A stretch of 64,000 bases of DNA from Ewingella sp049889095 (GCA_049889095.1 JBLJFK010000002.1), one strand, 5' to 3'. Shown: positions 1 through 8,194, numbered from the stretch's first letter. The notes: a model not told the origin generated them from the sequence alone. Numbers and translations are program-made.

Positions 1-103
1 CAGCGTTGGTTACACCTGGCTCGATGATCATGCGGCAAACAGTCCGATTGTGTTTCAGCGAAATCAGACCACCGCAGCGGTCGCCGTAACTTATTCGTTC
101 TGA
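1..103 (+). CDS. MipA/OmpV-family outer membrane protein, C-terminal end (partial)
   Basis: The window opens inside a reading frame that stops at 101-103. The 33 visible residues include the segment DDHAANSPIVFQRNQ and end in VAVTYSF. A terminal aromatic residue is the usual outer-membrane beta-barrel sorting signal, and a 'SPIV' segment shortly before the last strand is typical of MipA/OmpV proteins (MltA-interacting scaffold, outer membrane). The 5' part lies outside the window, so the assignment rests on a short tail and is moderately sure. Confidence 0.55.
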   Translation, partial: SVGYTWLDDHAANSPIVFQRNQTTAAVAVTYSF

Positions 104-141
104 CCCCTTTGCTCTCCGATGCCTAAAGAGAGCGGAGTTCC

Positions 142-297
142 GTGAATAAATGCGTACTGTTGCTATTTCTTATAGCGGGAAGCATAGGGCTTTTTTTGTC
201 ACTGACATTACTAAAAAATATTATGAGGTTAATTATTTTTATACTGTTTCCCTACGTTATATTAAATATTATTTTTTATCTTTTTTTCTATGACTGA
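142..297 (+). CDS. Possible 51-aa small membrane protein
   Basis: A GTG-started frame of 51 codons follows a GGAG ribosome-binding sequence about 5 bases upstream. The product is almost wholly hydrophobic with two likely membrane segments: residues about 5-24 (LLLFLIAGSIGLFLSLTLL) and about 29-50 (LIIFILFPYVILNIIFYLFF). The DNA is very AT-rich, which makes hydrophobic frames likely by chance. The site, composition and unbroken frame support a real small gene, but no homology is recognised. Function unknown. Confidence 0.35.
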   Translation: MNKCVLLLFLIAGSIGLFLSLTLLKNIMRLIIFILFPYVILNIIFYLFFYD

Positions 298-471
298 GAC
301 TGTCTCTTTGCGGCTTTGTTGAATATCTCTTCAGAGAAATGATCATACGGGTTAGTGTGCAAGATGCGCCGCACGTTAAAGCGCGGTCAATCCTCACGCC
401 GTTCAGCGTAATGCAGGAACTCTGCGTTTTGGCTAATCATGGTCAGCCTCCAGTATCTGCCTTACAAACGC

Positions 472-521
472 TCTTCATTCTGATCTTCTCAGCCGGTATC
501 CATGTGCCGGCTTTTTTTGGG
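472..521 (+). terminator. Rho-independent terminator, first copy of a 27-bp repeat
   Basis: AGCCGG and CCGGCT form a stem (extended by weaker pairs) followed by seven T's. The 27 bases at 472-498 recur exactly at 1093-1119, where they lead into a second hairpin. This copy could end transcription of the small upstream frame. Confidence 0.6.
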
Positions 522-611
522 TGTTCTGGAATATGAACCTGCCGGATGGCAGTAAATTTAGGCTGCACATATACTTGCCTCAAACCATTTTTAACTTCGG
601 TGAGGCACAAT

Positions 612-962
612 ATGTTATCAAACGTTCTCATAGTTTTCGTGGCGGCTATTCATATCTATATCCTCATCCTTGAAATGTTTCTATGGGATACCAGCACAGG
701 TCGTAAAGCGTTTAATATAAACGCTGATTTCTCTCGGGCAACAAAGACATTGGCAGCAAATCAGGGCCTCTACAATGGCTTCCTGGCGGCAGGACTTCTT
801 TACGGGTTGTGGTTAGGCGAAGGTGGTTTTCAGTTTAAGCTCTTCTTCCTGACGTGCGTGCTCATCGCTGGCATCTATGGTTCGATCAGCGCCAACAGAA
901 AAATATTGTATGTTCAGGCACTGCCTGCATTGATAACCCTTACAGCACTGCTTTTTCTGTAA
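612..962 (+). CDS. DUF1304-family inner membrane protein
   Basis: The 116-aa product looks like the DUF1304 family of four-helix membrane proteins. It begins MLSNVLIVFVAAIHIYILI, carries an E-x-F-L-W-x-T segment near residue 20 and the 'ANQGLYNGFLAAGL' helix that marks the family, and has further helices at about 72-90 and 98-115. I chose the ATG at 612 because a GTGAGG ribosome-binding sequence lies just upstream and because family members start directly at the first helix. No biochemical role is established for the family. A terminator-like hairpin follows at about 1093-1140. Confidence 0.75.
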   Translation: MLSNVLIVFVAAIHIYILILEMFLWDTSTGRKAFNINADFSRATKTLAANQGLYNGFLAAGLLYGLWLGEGGFQFKLFFLTCVLIAGIYGSISANRKILYVQALPALITLTALLFL

Positions 963-1092
963 TTGCTGTCATCAAAATTGTCATCAATGAGCTGGTTTAT
1001 TCCACTCATAGGATGATGTTGCCATTCCAGCCACGGAAAACGGTGATCCCTTCGAAAACACCGTGTAGTTGTCAGTAGAATTCTTCAACCCT

Positions 1093-1140
1093 TCTTCATT
1101 CTGATCTTCTCAGCCGGTACCGGGGTGCCGGTTGTTTTGG
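1093..1140 (+). terminator. Terminator-like hairpin, second copy of the 27-bp repeat
   Basis: The 27 bases at 1093-1119 are identical to 472-498 and lead into a CCGGTA...TGCCGG stem followed by TTGTTTT. It lies after the DUF1304 gene and before the chemoreceptor promoter, so it probably insulates the two. The U-tract is weaker than in the first copy. Confidence 0.5.
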
Positions 1141-1180
1141 GGATGTTTTTCCTCAATCCGATTTATTCAACCAAGCCGCA

Positions 1181-1207
1181 TAAAGATTGCCCAGAATTTG
1201 CCGATAG
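1181..1207 (+). promoter_or_regulatory. FliA (sigma-28) type promoter of the chemoreceptor gene
   Basis: TAAAGATT at 1181-1188, an 11-base spacer, then GCCGATAG at 1200-1207. The enterobacterial flagellar class 3 consensus is TAAAGTTT-N11-GCCGATAA, so 14 of 16 positions agree with the exact spacing. It lies about 70 bases upstream of the chemoreceptor start, the expected place for a motility-regulated gene. Confidence 0.8.
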
Positions 1208-1276
1208 ATTGTTCAAAGGGAAATCCATCGACAGGAAGTTAATCGCGCTTAATCTCTTACACTGGGGAAATTTCAC

Positions 1277-3229
1277 TTGCACATCCAGCCTAAACCAAAA
1301 CGAAAAATGAGTACGCGCACGCTGATGCTCCTGACCGGAGCCCTGACCATCACCTTAGGTTTCACTATCACCATCGGCTTGCTGAGCTGGCAGTCGAGCC
1401 AGCACCAGCGCAGGGTTGCAGAAAACTATCTGGGCAAAATTGCCGAGACCAACGCGCTTAATGTGCAGAAGGATCTGGAGTATGCCCGCACGGTAGCCAA
1501 AGATCTGGGACAAAGCCTGATCGCCTTGCCCGCTGCCGGGATCACCGACCGAAAAGTCGCTGAAGAGTTGATGAAGTACTCGCTCAAGCAGAATCCGAAT
1601 TACCTGTCGATGTCGGTGATTTTTGAGGAAAACGCTTTCGATGGCCGCGATGCTGAATTTGCTCAACGGCCGGACTCCACCCCCAAAGGCCGCTTTGCCC
1701 GCTTTGTCGACCGCGGAAGTGACGGCACCTTCACCCTGCATAACCTCGATTCCATTTTCAAACCAGGACAGGGCGACTACTACCTGATCCCGCAGAAGCT
1801 GCAAAAAGACGTGCTCACCGAGCCCTACAGCTACGCCTACAACGGCGTCGATACTCTGCTGACCTCCGTCGCCGCCGTGGTGATTGATGACAACCAGCTC
1901 AAAGCGGTGATCACCTCAGACATCTCCCTTGCATCGTTACAGAAAAGCGTTGGGGCAATCAGACCCTGGGAAGGCGTGGGCTACGCTCTGCTGCTGTCCA
2001 ACACCGGCCGGGTGATCTCCAGCCCCGACCAAGCGATGGCGGGCAAACCTTACAAAGGCAATACCGACAAGTTTACTCAGCAAGTAGTGGAGCATTATGA
2101 CAGCTCGCTGGGTGAGAACGTGCTGGAAACGTGGCGGCCGATCACCGTCGGCACCAGCACGATGCCCTGGTATCTGGGCGTGGTAACGCCGGTCAGTGTC
2201 GTGATGGCTGCGGCTAATCGGCAACTGATGCATGCGTTGATCATGATGCTGCTGAGCATTGTGATTGTCTGCACCGTGCTGGCTCTGATCTTCAACCGCA
2301 AGATTTCCAGACCGATCGGTGGTGAACCCTCTCAGGCAGCGGCCATCGCGCTGGGTGTGGCAGAAGGTAACTTATCCGCCGAAATACCCGTGGTGGCTAA
2401 CGATCGTCAGAGTATTTTCTTTGCCATGCATACCATGCAACAACAACTGAGAACCATGGTGGGAGAGATTATCTCTGCCAGCGACTCGGTGCGGCAAGGT
2501 GCGGAAGAAATTGCCTCCGGCAACCTCGATCTGGCCTCGCGCACTGAACAGCAGGCCGCCGCGCTGGAACAGACCGCCGCCAGCATGGAACAACTGACTG
2601 CCACGGTGAAACACAACGCGGACAACGCCCATCAGGCCACGGCACTCACTGAAAATGCCACTGACATTGCGCAACGCGGGGAGCATTTGGTGCAGCAGGT
2701 GGTGCTAATTATGCAGCAGATAGATGACAGTTCACAGAAAATCGGCGCGATTACCAGCTTAATCAACGGCATTGCCTTCCAGACCAATATCCTGGCGCTG
2801 AATGCGGCGGTAGAAGCCGCTCGCGCCGGTGAACAGGGTCGCGGCTTCGCCGTCGTTGCTGCGGAGGTTCGCAGCCTGGCGCAGCGCAGCGCCAACGCGG
2901 CGAAAGATATCTCAGCCTTAATCAGTGAATCCACTGTGCGTGTCGATCAAGGCGTCTCGCTGGTTGAGGATGCAGGAAGAACCATGCAGGAGATGACTAC
3001 CGCGGTGAATTCGGTGAAAACCATCATTGGTGAAATCGTTCATGCTTCAGATGAGCAGTCACAGGGCATTGGTCAGGTAACGGTCGCTGTCAACCAGATG
3101 GACGGTGCCACCCAGCAAAACTCGGCGCTGGTACAGCAGATGTCCGCCGCCGCCGCATCACTGGAGGATCAGGCACAGCAGTTGGCCCAGACGGTGCAAA
3201 TCTTCCGCCTGGGCAGCCACGTAAAATAA
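1277..3229 (+). CDS. Methyl-accepting chemotaxis protein (dCache-type sensor)
   Basis: A 650-aa transmembrane chemoreceptor that passes periplasmic ligand signals to CheA/CheW. A basic N-terminus and first membrane helix (about 12-35) are followed by a roughly 270-residue periplasmic region of dCache type, a second helix (about 314-336), a HAMP domain containing SRPIGGEP, and a long cytoplasmic coiled coil. The signalling tip is unmistakable (FQTNILALNAAVEAARAGEQ, then GRGFAVVAAEVRSLAQRS). The TTG at 1277 has a GGGGAA site about 7 bases upstream; the ATG at 1307 is the alternative. The C-terminus (FRLGSHVK) lacks the CheR-tethering NWETF pentapeptide. A sigma-28 promoter lies upstream. Ligand unknown. 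Confidence 0.9.
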   Translation: MHIQPKPKRKMSTRTLMLLTGALTITLGFTITIGLLSWQSSQHQRRVAENYLGKIAETNALNVQKDLEYARTVAKDLGQSLIALPAAGITDRKVAEELMKYSLKQNPNYLSMSVIFEENAFDGRDAEFAQRPDSTPKGRFARFVDRGSDGTFTLHNLDSIFKPGQGDYYLIPQKLQKDVLTEPYSYAYNGVDTLLTSVAAVVIDDNQLKAVITSDISLASLQKSVGAIRPWEGVGYALLLSNTGRVISSPDQAMAGKPYKGNTDKFTQQVVEHYDSSLGENVLETWRPITVGTSTMPWYLGVVTPVSVVMAAANRQLMHALIMMLLSIVIVCTVLALIFNRKISRPIGGEPSQAAAIALGVAEGNLSAEIPVVANDRQSIFFAMHTMQQQLRTMVGEIISASDSVRQGAEEIASGNLDLASRTEQQAAALEQTAASMEQLTATVKHNADNAHQATALTENATDIAQRGEHLVQQVVLIMQQIDDSSQKIGAITSLINGIAFQTNILALNAAVEAARAGEQGRGFAVVAAEVRSLAQRSANAAKDISALISESTVRVDQGVSLVEDAGRTMQEMTTAVNSVKTIIGEIVHASDEQSQGIGQVTVAVNQMDGATQQNSALVQQMSAAAASLEDQAQQLAQTVQIFRLGSHVK

Positions 3230-3330
3230 GGTGTTCCCTTACAGTAAAACAGGTTAGCCGCAGGGATGCGGCATTCAAACTATCTGAGTTAATTCCATGA
3301 CTTGAGATTACGCACGCTAACCTCGAGTGG

Positions 3331-3618
3331 GTGTCAACAACGGATTACGGGGGAGTTCGGCGCCCCCCTTTCGATGTGTCCGGCGTGGCGTATCTGGTTC
3401 AGGGATTGGACTCCTTCAACTCAAGGCATTATCTGGAATCTACCCGGCGAACGCTGGAAACGATGGTTCGTGATGGCCTGCTAGAAAAATCACCAACTAT
3501 GAGCAACGTCAGGACACTACGCAATCCGGCAGCGGTAAAGGCGTGTGGTGTAATGTCTCGCGGGATGGCTTGCCTGGAACATGTTCCGGAATACGAGATG
3601 ACGGCGGCATCAGACTAA
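3331..3618 (+). CDS. Hypothetical protein, possible phage remnant
   Basis: A GTG-started frame of 95 codons next to the left prophage border. The segment YLESTRRTLETMVRDGLLEKS (residues about 34-54) has the pattern of a recognition helix and wing in winged-helix DNA-binding proteins, but I do not recognise a family. The ribosome-binding site is poor and the N-terminus overlaps what may be the attachment region, so it could be the surviving 3' part of a longer phage gene. Confidence 0.3.
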   Translation: MSTTDYGGVRRPPFDVSGVAYLVQGLDSFNSRHYLESTRRTLETMVRDGLLEKSPTMSNVRTLRNPAAVKACGVMSRGMACLEHVPEYEMTAASD

Positions 3619-3762
3619 AGCAGGTAAGGCGTGCGATAAGGATATTTATAGCGCCTGAAAGCGTCAGGGAGATAATCATCAACTGGTGAAGAAAATGCTG
3701 GCTTCATAGCCAGCTTTCACGTTAGAGATCTGGGATAAACCCCGCTTCACGCAGAGTTTTGA

Positions 3763-3978
3763 TCACCCCGCGAGAGTCGTATGGTTGCCCTCTATCCTTG
3801 CAGATCCGAGGCTTTCCAGCATATGAAAAACATCTTTTAACTGTACGAAAAGTATTGGGTGAACATCCGTTTCTAGCCTCAAATGTCTGAGTAGCTCCAA
3901 CTCAGTGAGCACATCAACTAACGGAGAGTCGAAATCCGGATTTAGAAGCCCAAGTTCAAAGTGGTTAAATTCAGCCAT
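3763..3978 (-). pseudogene. Fic-family protein, N-terminal fragment
   Basis: The 71-residue frame reads MAEFNHFELGLLN... and ends LESLGSARIEGNHTTLAG. 'SARIEGNHTTL' is the conserved N-terminal helix of Fic-domain AMP-transferases of the COG3177 type, which carries the inhibitory (S/T)xxxE(G/N) motif. The catalytic HPFxxGNGR loop is absent, so only the regulatory N-terminus survives. Directly after the break another frame continues as YDSRGVIKTLREAGFIPDL and stops at about 3728, which looks like the tail of a second, unrelated gene joined out of frame. Probably inactive. Confidence 0.55.
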
Positions 3979-4124
3979 GGTGGTTAGTTATCTTAATTGG
4001 TTGCATAGTGATATCTCGAAATTACCATAAAAAAACCATTATAATCTATATGTTACATGGTGGTATTTTTAAAATTAACTCAAAAATGAGTAAACCAACA
4101 AATCAAATGTAAGTGGACAACAAC

Positions 4125-4379
4125 TCAAATTCGCCACTTACTACGGCATTGATCACTGATGCCAATCATGACCCACAACCCGTTTTTTATCGCATAAGTC
4201 TGGGCTTCTTCCACTGGAAGATCGGTGCTGTCATTCGTTACCGCTGACTGGTAATGCCCTATTTCTTCTTTGGCTTCTTTTTCGACTTCTTTCGCATAGT
4301 CCCGGACGGTTATCTCAAGCTGGTGGTGTAAGGTCAGGGATGCAGAATCAAAGAGTTCCGATAATTCCAGCAAATCCAT
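4125..4379 (-). CDS. Phage morphogenesis protein fragment (gp10-like N-terminus)
   Basis: 84 aa. Residues 1-46, with an amphipathic helix and AKEEIGHYQSAV, resemble the start of HK97-gp10-type head/tail completion proteins, in which this helix is followed by a 'GPFPAW' segment. Here the sequence switches after HYQSAV to TNDSTDLPVEEAQ and stops 38 residues later, suggesting a deletion join within the gene. It lies 12 bases downstream of the tape-measure-like gene, in the same orientation. Probably non-functional. Family assignment from a short stretch is tentative. Confidence 0.4.
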   Translation of the reverse strand: MDLLELSELFDSASLTLHHQLEITVRDYAKEVEKEAKEEIGHYQSAVTNDSTDLPVEEAQTYAIKNGLWVMIGISDQCRSKWRI

Positions 4380-4391
4380 ATATCCCCCCCG

Positions 4392-6479
4392 CTAGTTTGT
4401 TGATAATCCACTTACTTGCCCTGGATGAGTCATCGTCATTAATGAGTCAAAGGCGCTTGTGCCGGATGGGGCTTTCGTTGCTTCTCGCGTCTGATATTTA
4501 GTCACATGTTCACCAATTTTTTTACCATCCAAGATGCTTTGAACCGTGATATTCATCGTTATAGGTTGCTTCGGTGGGACTGCTGGGAATTGTGATGCTT
4601 TAGATACACCAGGCTTTGCCGGTATGCCGTTTAAATCCCATACTCGCGATCCGACATAAGGCTGACCAGGGTGACTAATTGCCCAATTCCTCTTTGCCAA
4701 ACGGTCACGCTCCGCCATCTCTTGGGTTTGCGTGGGTAACTGGTCGTAGGGTGTGCCATTTTTGGCCGCCATAAATCTGCGATATATTTCTACGCCTAAC
4801 TCAGTACCAATGGCTGCGGCGGCTAGAGCCACTACGTTTGGCATGTCTCCTATCGCTTTCGAGAGCAGAGGGATCCCACCTTTGCCACCCAAAAACTTTA
4901 TTGGCCCTATCAGCGCACCGGCTGCATGTTTCAATATCCACATACCGCCACTCATACCAGCCAAGGCAGTAATTACCATCACCCCATCCATAGCGTATCT
5001 CGCCATATTGGGATGCGAACCTACCGCCCGCGTCAGGACGTTGATCCCTTTCGTCACATTATCTATTCCACGGGTAAAGCTCTCCATCACGCCGCCTTTT
5101 TGCGCTAAGGCAATCTGCAGGTCTTCAAAGGACTTCGCCATTGCCTCCCTAGCCATCAGTACGTGGTTATTGGGGTCGTTAAGGATAGGCATCGTTCCCC
5201 GTGAAATATCATAGGAACCCAGCGACTGCTCAATGGTGCCCATCTGCGCCATGATCCGGTTATAAATTTTCGCGCCGCCACGGCCAAATAGGATGGAGTT
5301 ATCATGTTCAATATCTACGGAATTGGTGATGCCGTGTGCTTTGTATATTTGCATCATCTTTTTTATGTAGCCGGGTAGGTTCGTTGCTTGCAGGTTGGTA
5401 AGACTTCGGAATTGCTCTATGCCTGTACCGTCAGCGATACCCAACCTTGCCATTTCCCTGCGGAGATTTTTTGGCACCAAAGACATATTGCCACTGATAC
5501 GGTTATAAGCGGTCAGCATACCGTTAGCCGTTACATCACCGCCCATTTCACCGATTATCGGCTCAAGCGCCCCCATTATTGCCCGGATACTTTGGTGGTT
5601 TGTCGCTGTACTGCCGTGGGCTACAAATAATTTAAGCGCCCGAGGATCCACCATCCCCCCGCTCGATTGTGACGCTTTAAAAACACCATCAACGATACTG
5701 GAAGCTTTCGCGGTATCGCTCAGTCCGCCCATGATTTCTACAATTTTGTTGAGGTTTCGCATATTACCGCCTGCGGCGGCCTGAGATTGTCCGCTTAAAG
5801 CCTGAGAAGCAACCTCATATTTTGCTAGAATTGGCATCATGATCTCTGCCGCTTCCATGGCCTTCTTACCGCCCATACCTGACTCCCGGAATGAGCCTTG
5901 TGCGTCGGTAAATATACGCAACCGGTCGAGTCTGGACGTGTTCATGACGCTATGGGAATCCGTAAACGCCTTGGCTTCGTTAATTTGAGCCGTATTGAGT
6001 CCCATCTGGCGCAAACGTGCTAACTCTCGCTCGTAGGAAATGCCTTTTTCTGTGATGGAGTTAAAAAGCTCATATCCCACATATGCCGTGGCCAGGTTGG
6101 TCATGCCATTCATGTGGCCGCCGTTGCTTGGTCGAGGATTGCCAGTGCCACCGCCTGCGGCCGCTGATCCAGTAACAGCTCCAAGCGCAAGGTAAGGCAT
6201 CGCGTTTGCTGCCTGGGAGGGTAACCGGTATGCTTTATTCGCAATCGCAATGTCCGCCGTCTCATTCTGGAATCGGTCGCGTGTCGCGTTGAACATATCG
6301 ATCCATTTCTTGGCGAGAGTCTTACCGGCGGCCTTGTTTGGATCGTGCGATTCAGCCTGCTGGCGCGTGATTTTGACGCCGAATTCTTTTAAGACGGCAT
6401 CGACTACCTGAGAGGGGGGATCGAAGCATGCAAGCGATTGAACGATGAAGGCTTTCACTTCTGATTTCAGTGATGCCAT
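4392..6479 (-). CDS. Chimera: DUF2280 phage domain fused to tape-measure-like tail protein
   Basis: The 695-aa frame is open throughout but has two unrelated parts. Residues 1-86 (MASLKSEVKAFIVQSLACFD..., ending ADIAIANKAYRL) match the first half of DUF2280, a small phage protein encoded just before the large terminase subunit. From about residue 87 the sequence becomes a long Ala/Gly/Met-rich helical protein with hydrophobic stretches (about 505-590), as in tail tape-measure proteins. The upstream metallopeptidase gene is the normal neighbour of DUF2280, so a deletion from within DUF2280 into the tail region, removing terminase, portal, capsid and tail-tube genes, explains the structure. The join lies near 6220. 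Unlikely to work in virion assembly. Confidence 0.65.
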   Translation of the reverse strand: MASLKSEVKAFIVQSLACFDPPSQVVDAVLKEFGVKITRQQAESHDPNKAAGKTLAKKWIDMFNATRDRFQNETADIAIANKAYRLPSQAANAMPYLALGAVTGSAAAGGGTGNPRPSNGGHMNGMTNLATAYVGYELFNSITEKGISYERELARLRQMGLNTAQINEAKAFTDSHSVMNTSRLDRLRIFTDAQGSFRESGMGGKKAMEAAEIMMPILAKYEVASQALSGQSQAAAGGNMRNLNKIVEIMGGLSDTAKASSIVDGVFKASQSSGGMVDPRALKLFVAHGSTATNHQSIRAIMGALEPIIGEMGGDVTANGMLTAYNRISGNMSLVPKNLRREMARLGIADGTGIEQFRSLTNLQATNLPGYIKKMMQIYKAHGITNSVDIEHDNSILFGRGGAKIYNRIMAQMGTIEQSLGSYDISRGTMPILNDPNNHVLMAREAMAKSFEDLQIALAQKGGVMESFTRGIDNVTKGINVLTRAVGSHPNMARYAMDGVMVITALAGMSGGMWILKHAAGALIGPIKFLGGKGGIPLLSKAIGDMPNVVALAAAAIGTELGVEIYRRFMAAKNGTPYDQLPTQTQEMAERDRLAKRNWAISHPGQPYVGSRVWDLNGIPAKPGVSKASQFPAVPPKQPITMNITVQSILDGKKIGEHVTKYQTREATKAPSGTSAFDSLMTMTHPGQVSGLSTN

Positions 6480-6510
6480 GTTTCACCATCCGTCTAATTC
6501 TGTCTAATTT

Positions 6511-7149
6511 TTAAGCCAATTTGAGCAGGCACGTCCCGCATGCTCTGGCAATATTAAGGTGAGCCACCTCCGCTGGCCGGTTTGCAGCATCAACCAGCTC
6601 TTGCACTTCAACGCTGGCACCGTATCTGCGCACCACGCCAACGAACTCTTCGACGTCGTGGCCACGCAATTTAAGTACCGGTTTTCCGGTATCGCGGTTG
6701 AATTTTGGAGCGCCGAATTCATCAGTAGCCTGGGCGATGTGATAAAGCTCATGTTCAACCAGCGCGCAGAACTCCAGATCGGTGCACAGCGCGCAGAAGT
6801 CAGCAGCCAGGGTGATGATGAACGTTGGCACTTCACCGAACCATTCATGCATCTGCTGTTCCATGCGGGTCTTCTGCCAACCTCCTGCCCTCATTGCGAC
6901 TTGTTCAGCCTGTCCGAGAACCGTCCGACCAGTTTTAGCAAAGGCGTTTGCAGCCCACATAAAACGGATGTCGGCATCTACTAGGTGAACATGGTCGGGG
7001 TTATGGAGATCACCGTCTTCAGCGATTATTTGCTGAATTGCCCAATCCATGATTTCAGGCGCATGGATAAGGCGATTGTACGAGCGAAACTCATCAATTA
7101 AGGAAAGTGGAGGTATTGGTTTTTGCGTGTCATTTGAGAGAGTTGGCAT
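6511..7149 (-). CDS. Putative phage metallopeptidase
   Basis: 212 aa, with an HExxH zinc-peptidase signature in LVEHELYHIAQ (residues about 135-145), preceded by a hydrophobic strand (PTFIITLAADF). Proteins of this type occur in phage packaging modules directly upstream of DUF2280 and the large terminase, which is the arrangement kept here: the gene ends 31 bases before the DUF2280 chimera. A role in virion maturation is not established. A terminator-type hairpin lies just upstream at 7170-7197. The frame looks intact. Confidence 0.65.
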   Translation of the reverse strand: MPTLSNDTQKPIPPLSLIDEFRSYNRLIHAPEIMDWAIQQIIAEDGDLHNPDHVHLVDADIRFMWAANAFAKTGRTVLGQAEQVAMRAGGWQKTRMEQQMHEWFGEVPTFIITLAADFCALCTDLEFCALVEHELYHIAQATDEFGAPKFNRDTGKPVLKLRGHDVEEFVGVVRRYGASVEVQELVDAANRPAEVAHLNIARACGTCLLKLA

Positions 7150-7169
7150 TCGGTTGCTCCCTTATCTGC

Positions 7170-7197
7170 AGGCAATAAAAAACCGCCCGGAGGCGGT
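7170..7197 (-). terminator. Rho-independent terminator inside the prophage remnant
   Basis: Read on the minus strand, AAACCGCC and GGCGGTTT form an 8-bp stem followed by a run of T's. It follows the frameshifted small zinc-finger frame (stop at 7198-7200) and precedes the metallopeptidase start. Confidence 0.7.
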
Positions 7198-7340
7198 TTA
7201 GTTCTCATTCGTTTTTCGCTTGGTTTTCACAAGCTCATCAGCAGGGGTTCCCTGTAAACGCGGCACGCCTCCAGAACTGTAAAAACAGGTCTTTTGACAA
7301 AATTCATTTGAGTTAATATCCCACAAAGTTTATTGCCCAT
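7198..7340 (-). pseudogene. Frameshifted small Cys-rich phage protein
   Basis: The ATG at 7340-7338 has an ideal GGAGGG site 7 bases upstream and reads MGNKLCG. A one-base shift right after this leads into DINSNEFCQKTCFYSSGG and on to a stop at 7198-7200, immediately before a terminator. Joined, the two frames give a roughly 47-residue protein with C-x7-C-x3-C spacing, like small phage zinc-finger proteins. The unshifted frame is longer but ends in unrelated sequence past the terminator side. A one-base deletion in a once-functional gene is the simplest reading. Confidence 0.45.
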
Positions 7341-7578
7341 ATATGAACCCTCCTTGCAGATAAAATCTGCGGACAAACCAATTAATTCCGCGACAAAGAA
7401 AAGACGTAACGAGGTTAAGCCATCGAGAATCCCTAACATGCCTGTCATCATCAGTCTCAGGAGGCAACCGCTGAGAGACGCTACGCGTTTCGACTAATTC
7501 AGTTTAACCCCAACCCATGTAGCCTTACCAATTAAGTTAGCCTATCGCTCACAGATTCGGATTGAGTAATCGTCTGAC

Positions 7579-7692
7579 TTAGCATTTCCTTCGCGCCCTT
7601 TGGGTGATGTTGCGTCAAGATGCAATTTCACGGACAGACATCAAGCCAACTCGGTATGCCGATTCGATGGCCTCCCAGTCTGGTTTGGTCAT
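7579..7692 (-). pseudogene. Small terminase / HTH-like phage protein, N-terminal remnant
   Basis: On the minus strand an ATG at 7692 reads MTKPDWEAIESAYRVGLMSV then REIAS before TGA at 7617-7615; the frame continues past the stop as RNITQRARRKC. This is the start of a helix-turn-helix protein of the type in small terminase subunits (acidic 'DWxAIExxYRxG' helix, then 'SxREIA'). A nonsense change plus loss of the remainder makes it a relic. It sits upstream of the metallopeptidase/DUF2280 genes, where a small terminase gene is expected. Confidence 0.5.
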
Positions 7693-7765
7693 TTTTAATA
7701 TTCCCAATCAAGTTTATAAAGATAATGCCGATGTATTCTTGAAATTCTCTTCGCTCATGGTGACT

Positions 7766-8194
7766 ATGAACACACGAACTACAGCCAATGCACTTGTGCT
7801 TATCCTCTTAGGTCTCTCTTACTCCGCTCAGGCTAATAGCGATCTATGCTCAACAGTTACGTTTGAAGCCTTTGGGGAACCTAAGCAGACAGTCAGAGAT
7901 TGTGCTGACCCCTATGAATCCTTTTGGGTAGCAGTGACGATTGATGGTAAGCGCTTTATGACCCAGGGATTAGGCTTGGTCGTGCCGCAAACGCCATCTC
8001 GCCAGAGGGGTGAAGAGATGCAATTCTTAACAATTCAGGTCACTAAGAATAATAATGAATATACTGTTCGCTTCCTGCGGGCGATCAATGGTCAATCAAT
8101 TTACTGGTCTGGTATCATGTTGCCGGGTCATCAACAAGACGTAACCATCAAAGGGCATAAGGTTAACATCCGCTTTGAGCGTCAAAAAAACTGA
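7766..8194 (+). CDS. Hypothetical secreted protein in the prophage
   Basis: Product of about 142 aa with a clear signal peptide: a basic start (MNTRTTAN), hydrophobic core ALVLILLGLSYS and a likely AQA cleavage site. The mature part has two cysteines (LCSTV and RDCAD) that could form a disulphide and is beta-rich. The frame is open back to 7604, but that stretch overlaps the small-terminase remnant on the other strand, so I prefer the ATG at 7766 (7757 is the alternative). It runs opposite to the late phage genes, as cargo ('moron') genes do. No family recognised. Confidence 0.5.
   Translation: MNTRTTANALVLILLGLSYSAQANSDLCSTVTFEAFGEPKQTVRDCADPYESFWVAVTIDGKRFMTQGLGLVVPQTPSRQRGEEMQFLTIQVTKNNNEYTVRFLRAINGQSIYWSGIMLPGHQQDVTIKGHKVNIRFERQKN

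Noticed and set aside
339..536. Open frame before the first terminator
   Set aside because: It runs through the terminator hairpin and has no convincing ribosome-binding site; its opposite strand holds only a 17-codon frame (MISQNAEFLHYAERRED).
3230..3760. attR copy of the argU 3' end
   Set aside because: Searched by eye for the tRNA T-arm and acceptor sequence; no match beyond a few bases was found.
7227..7451. 74-aa minus-strand protein
   Set aside because: The better start is at 7340 and the coding signal changes frame right after it, so I report a frameshifted small gene instead.
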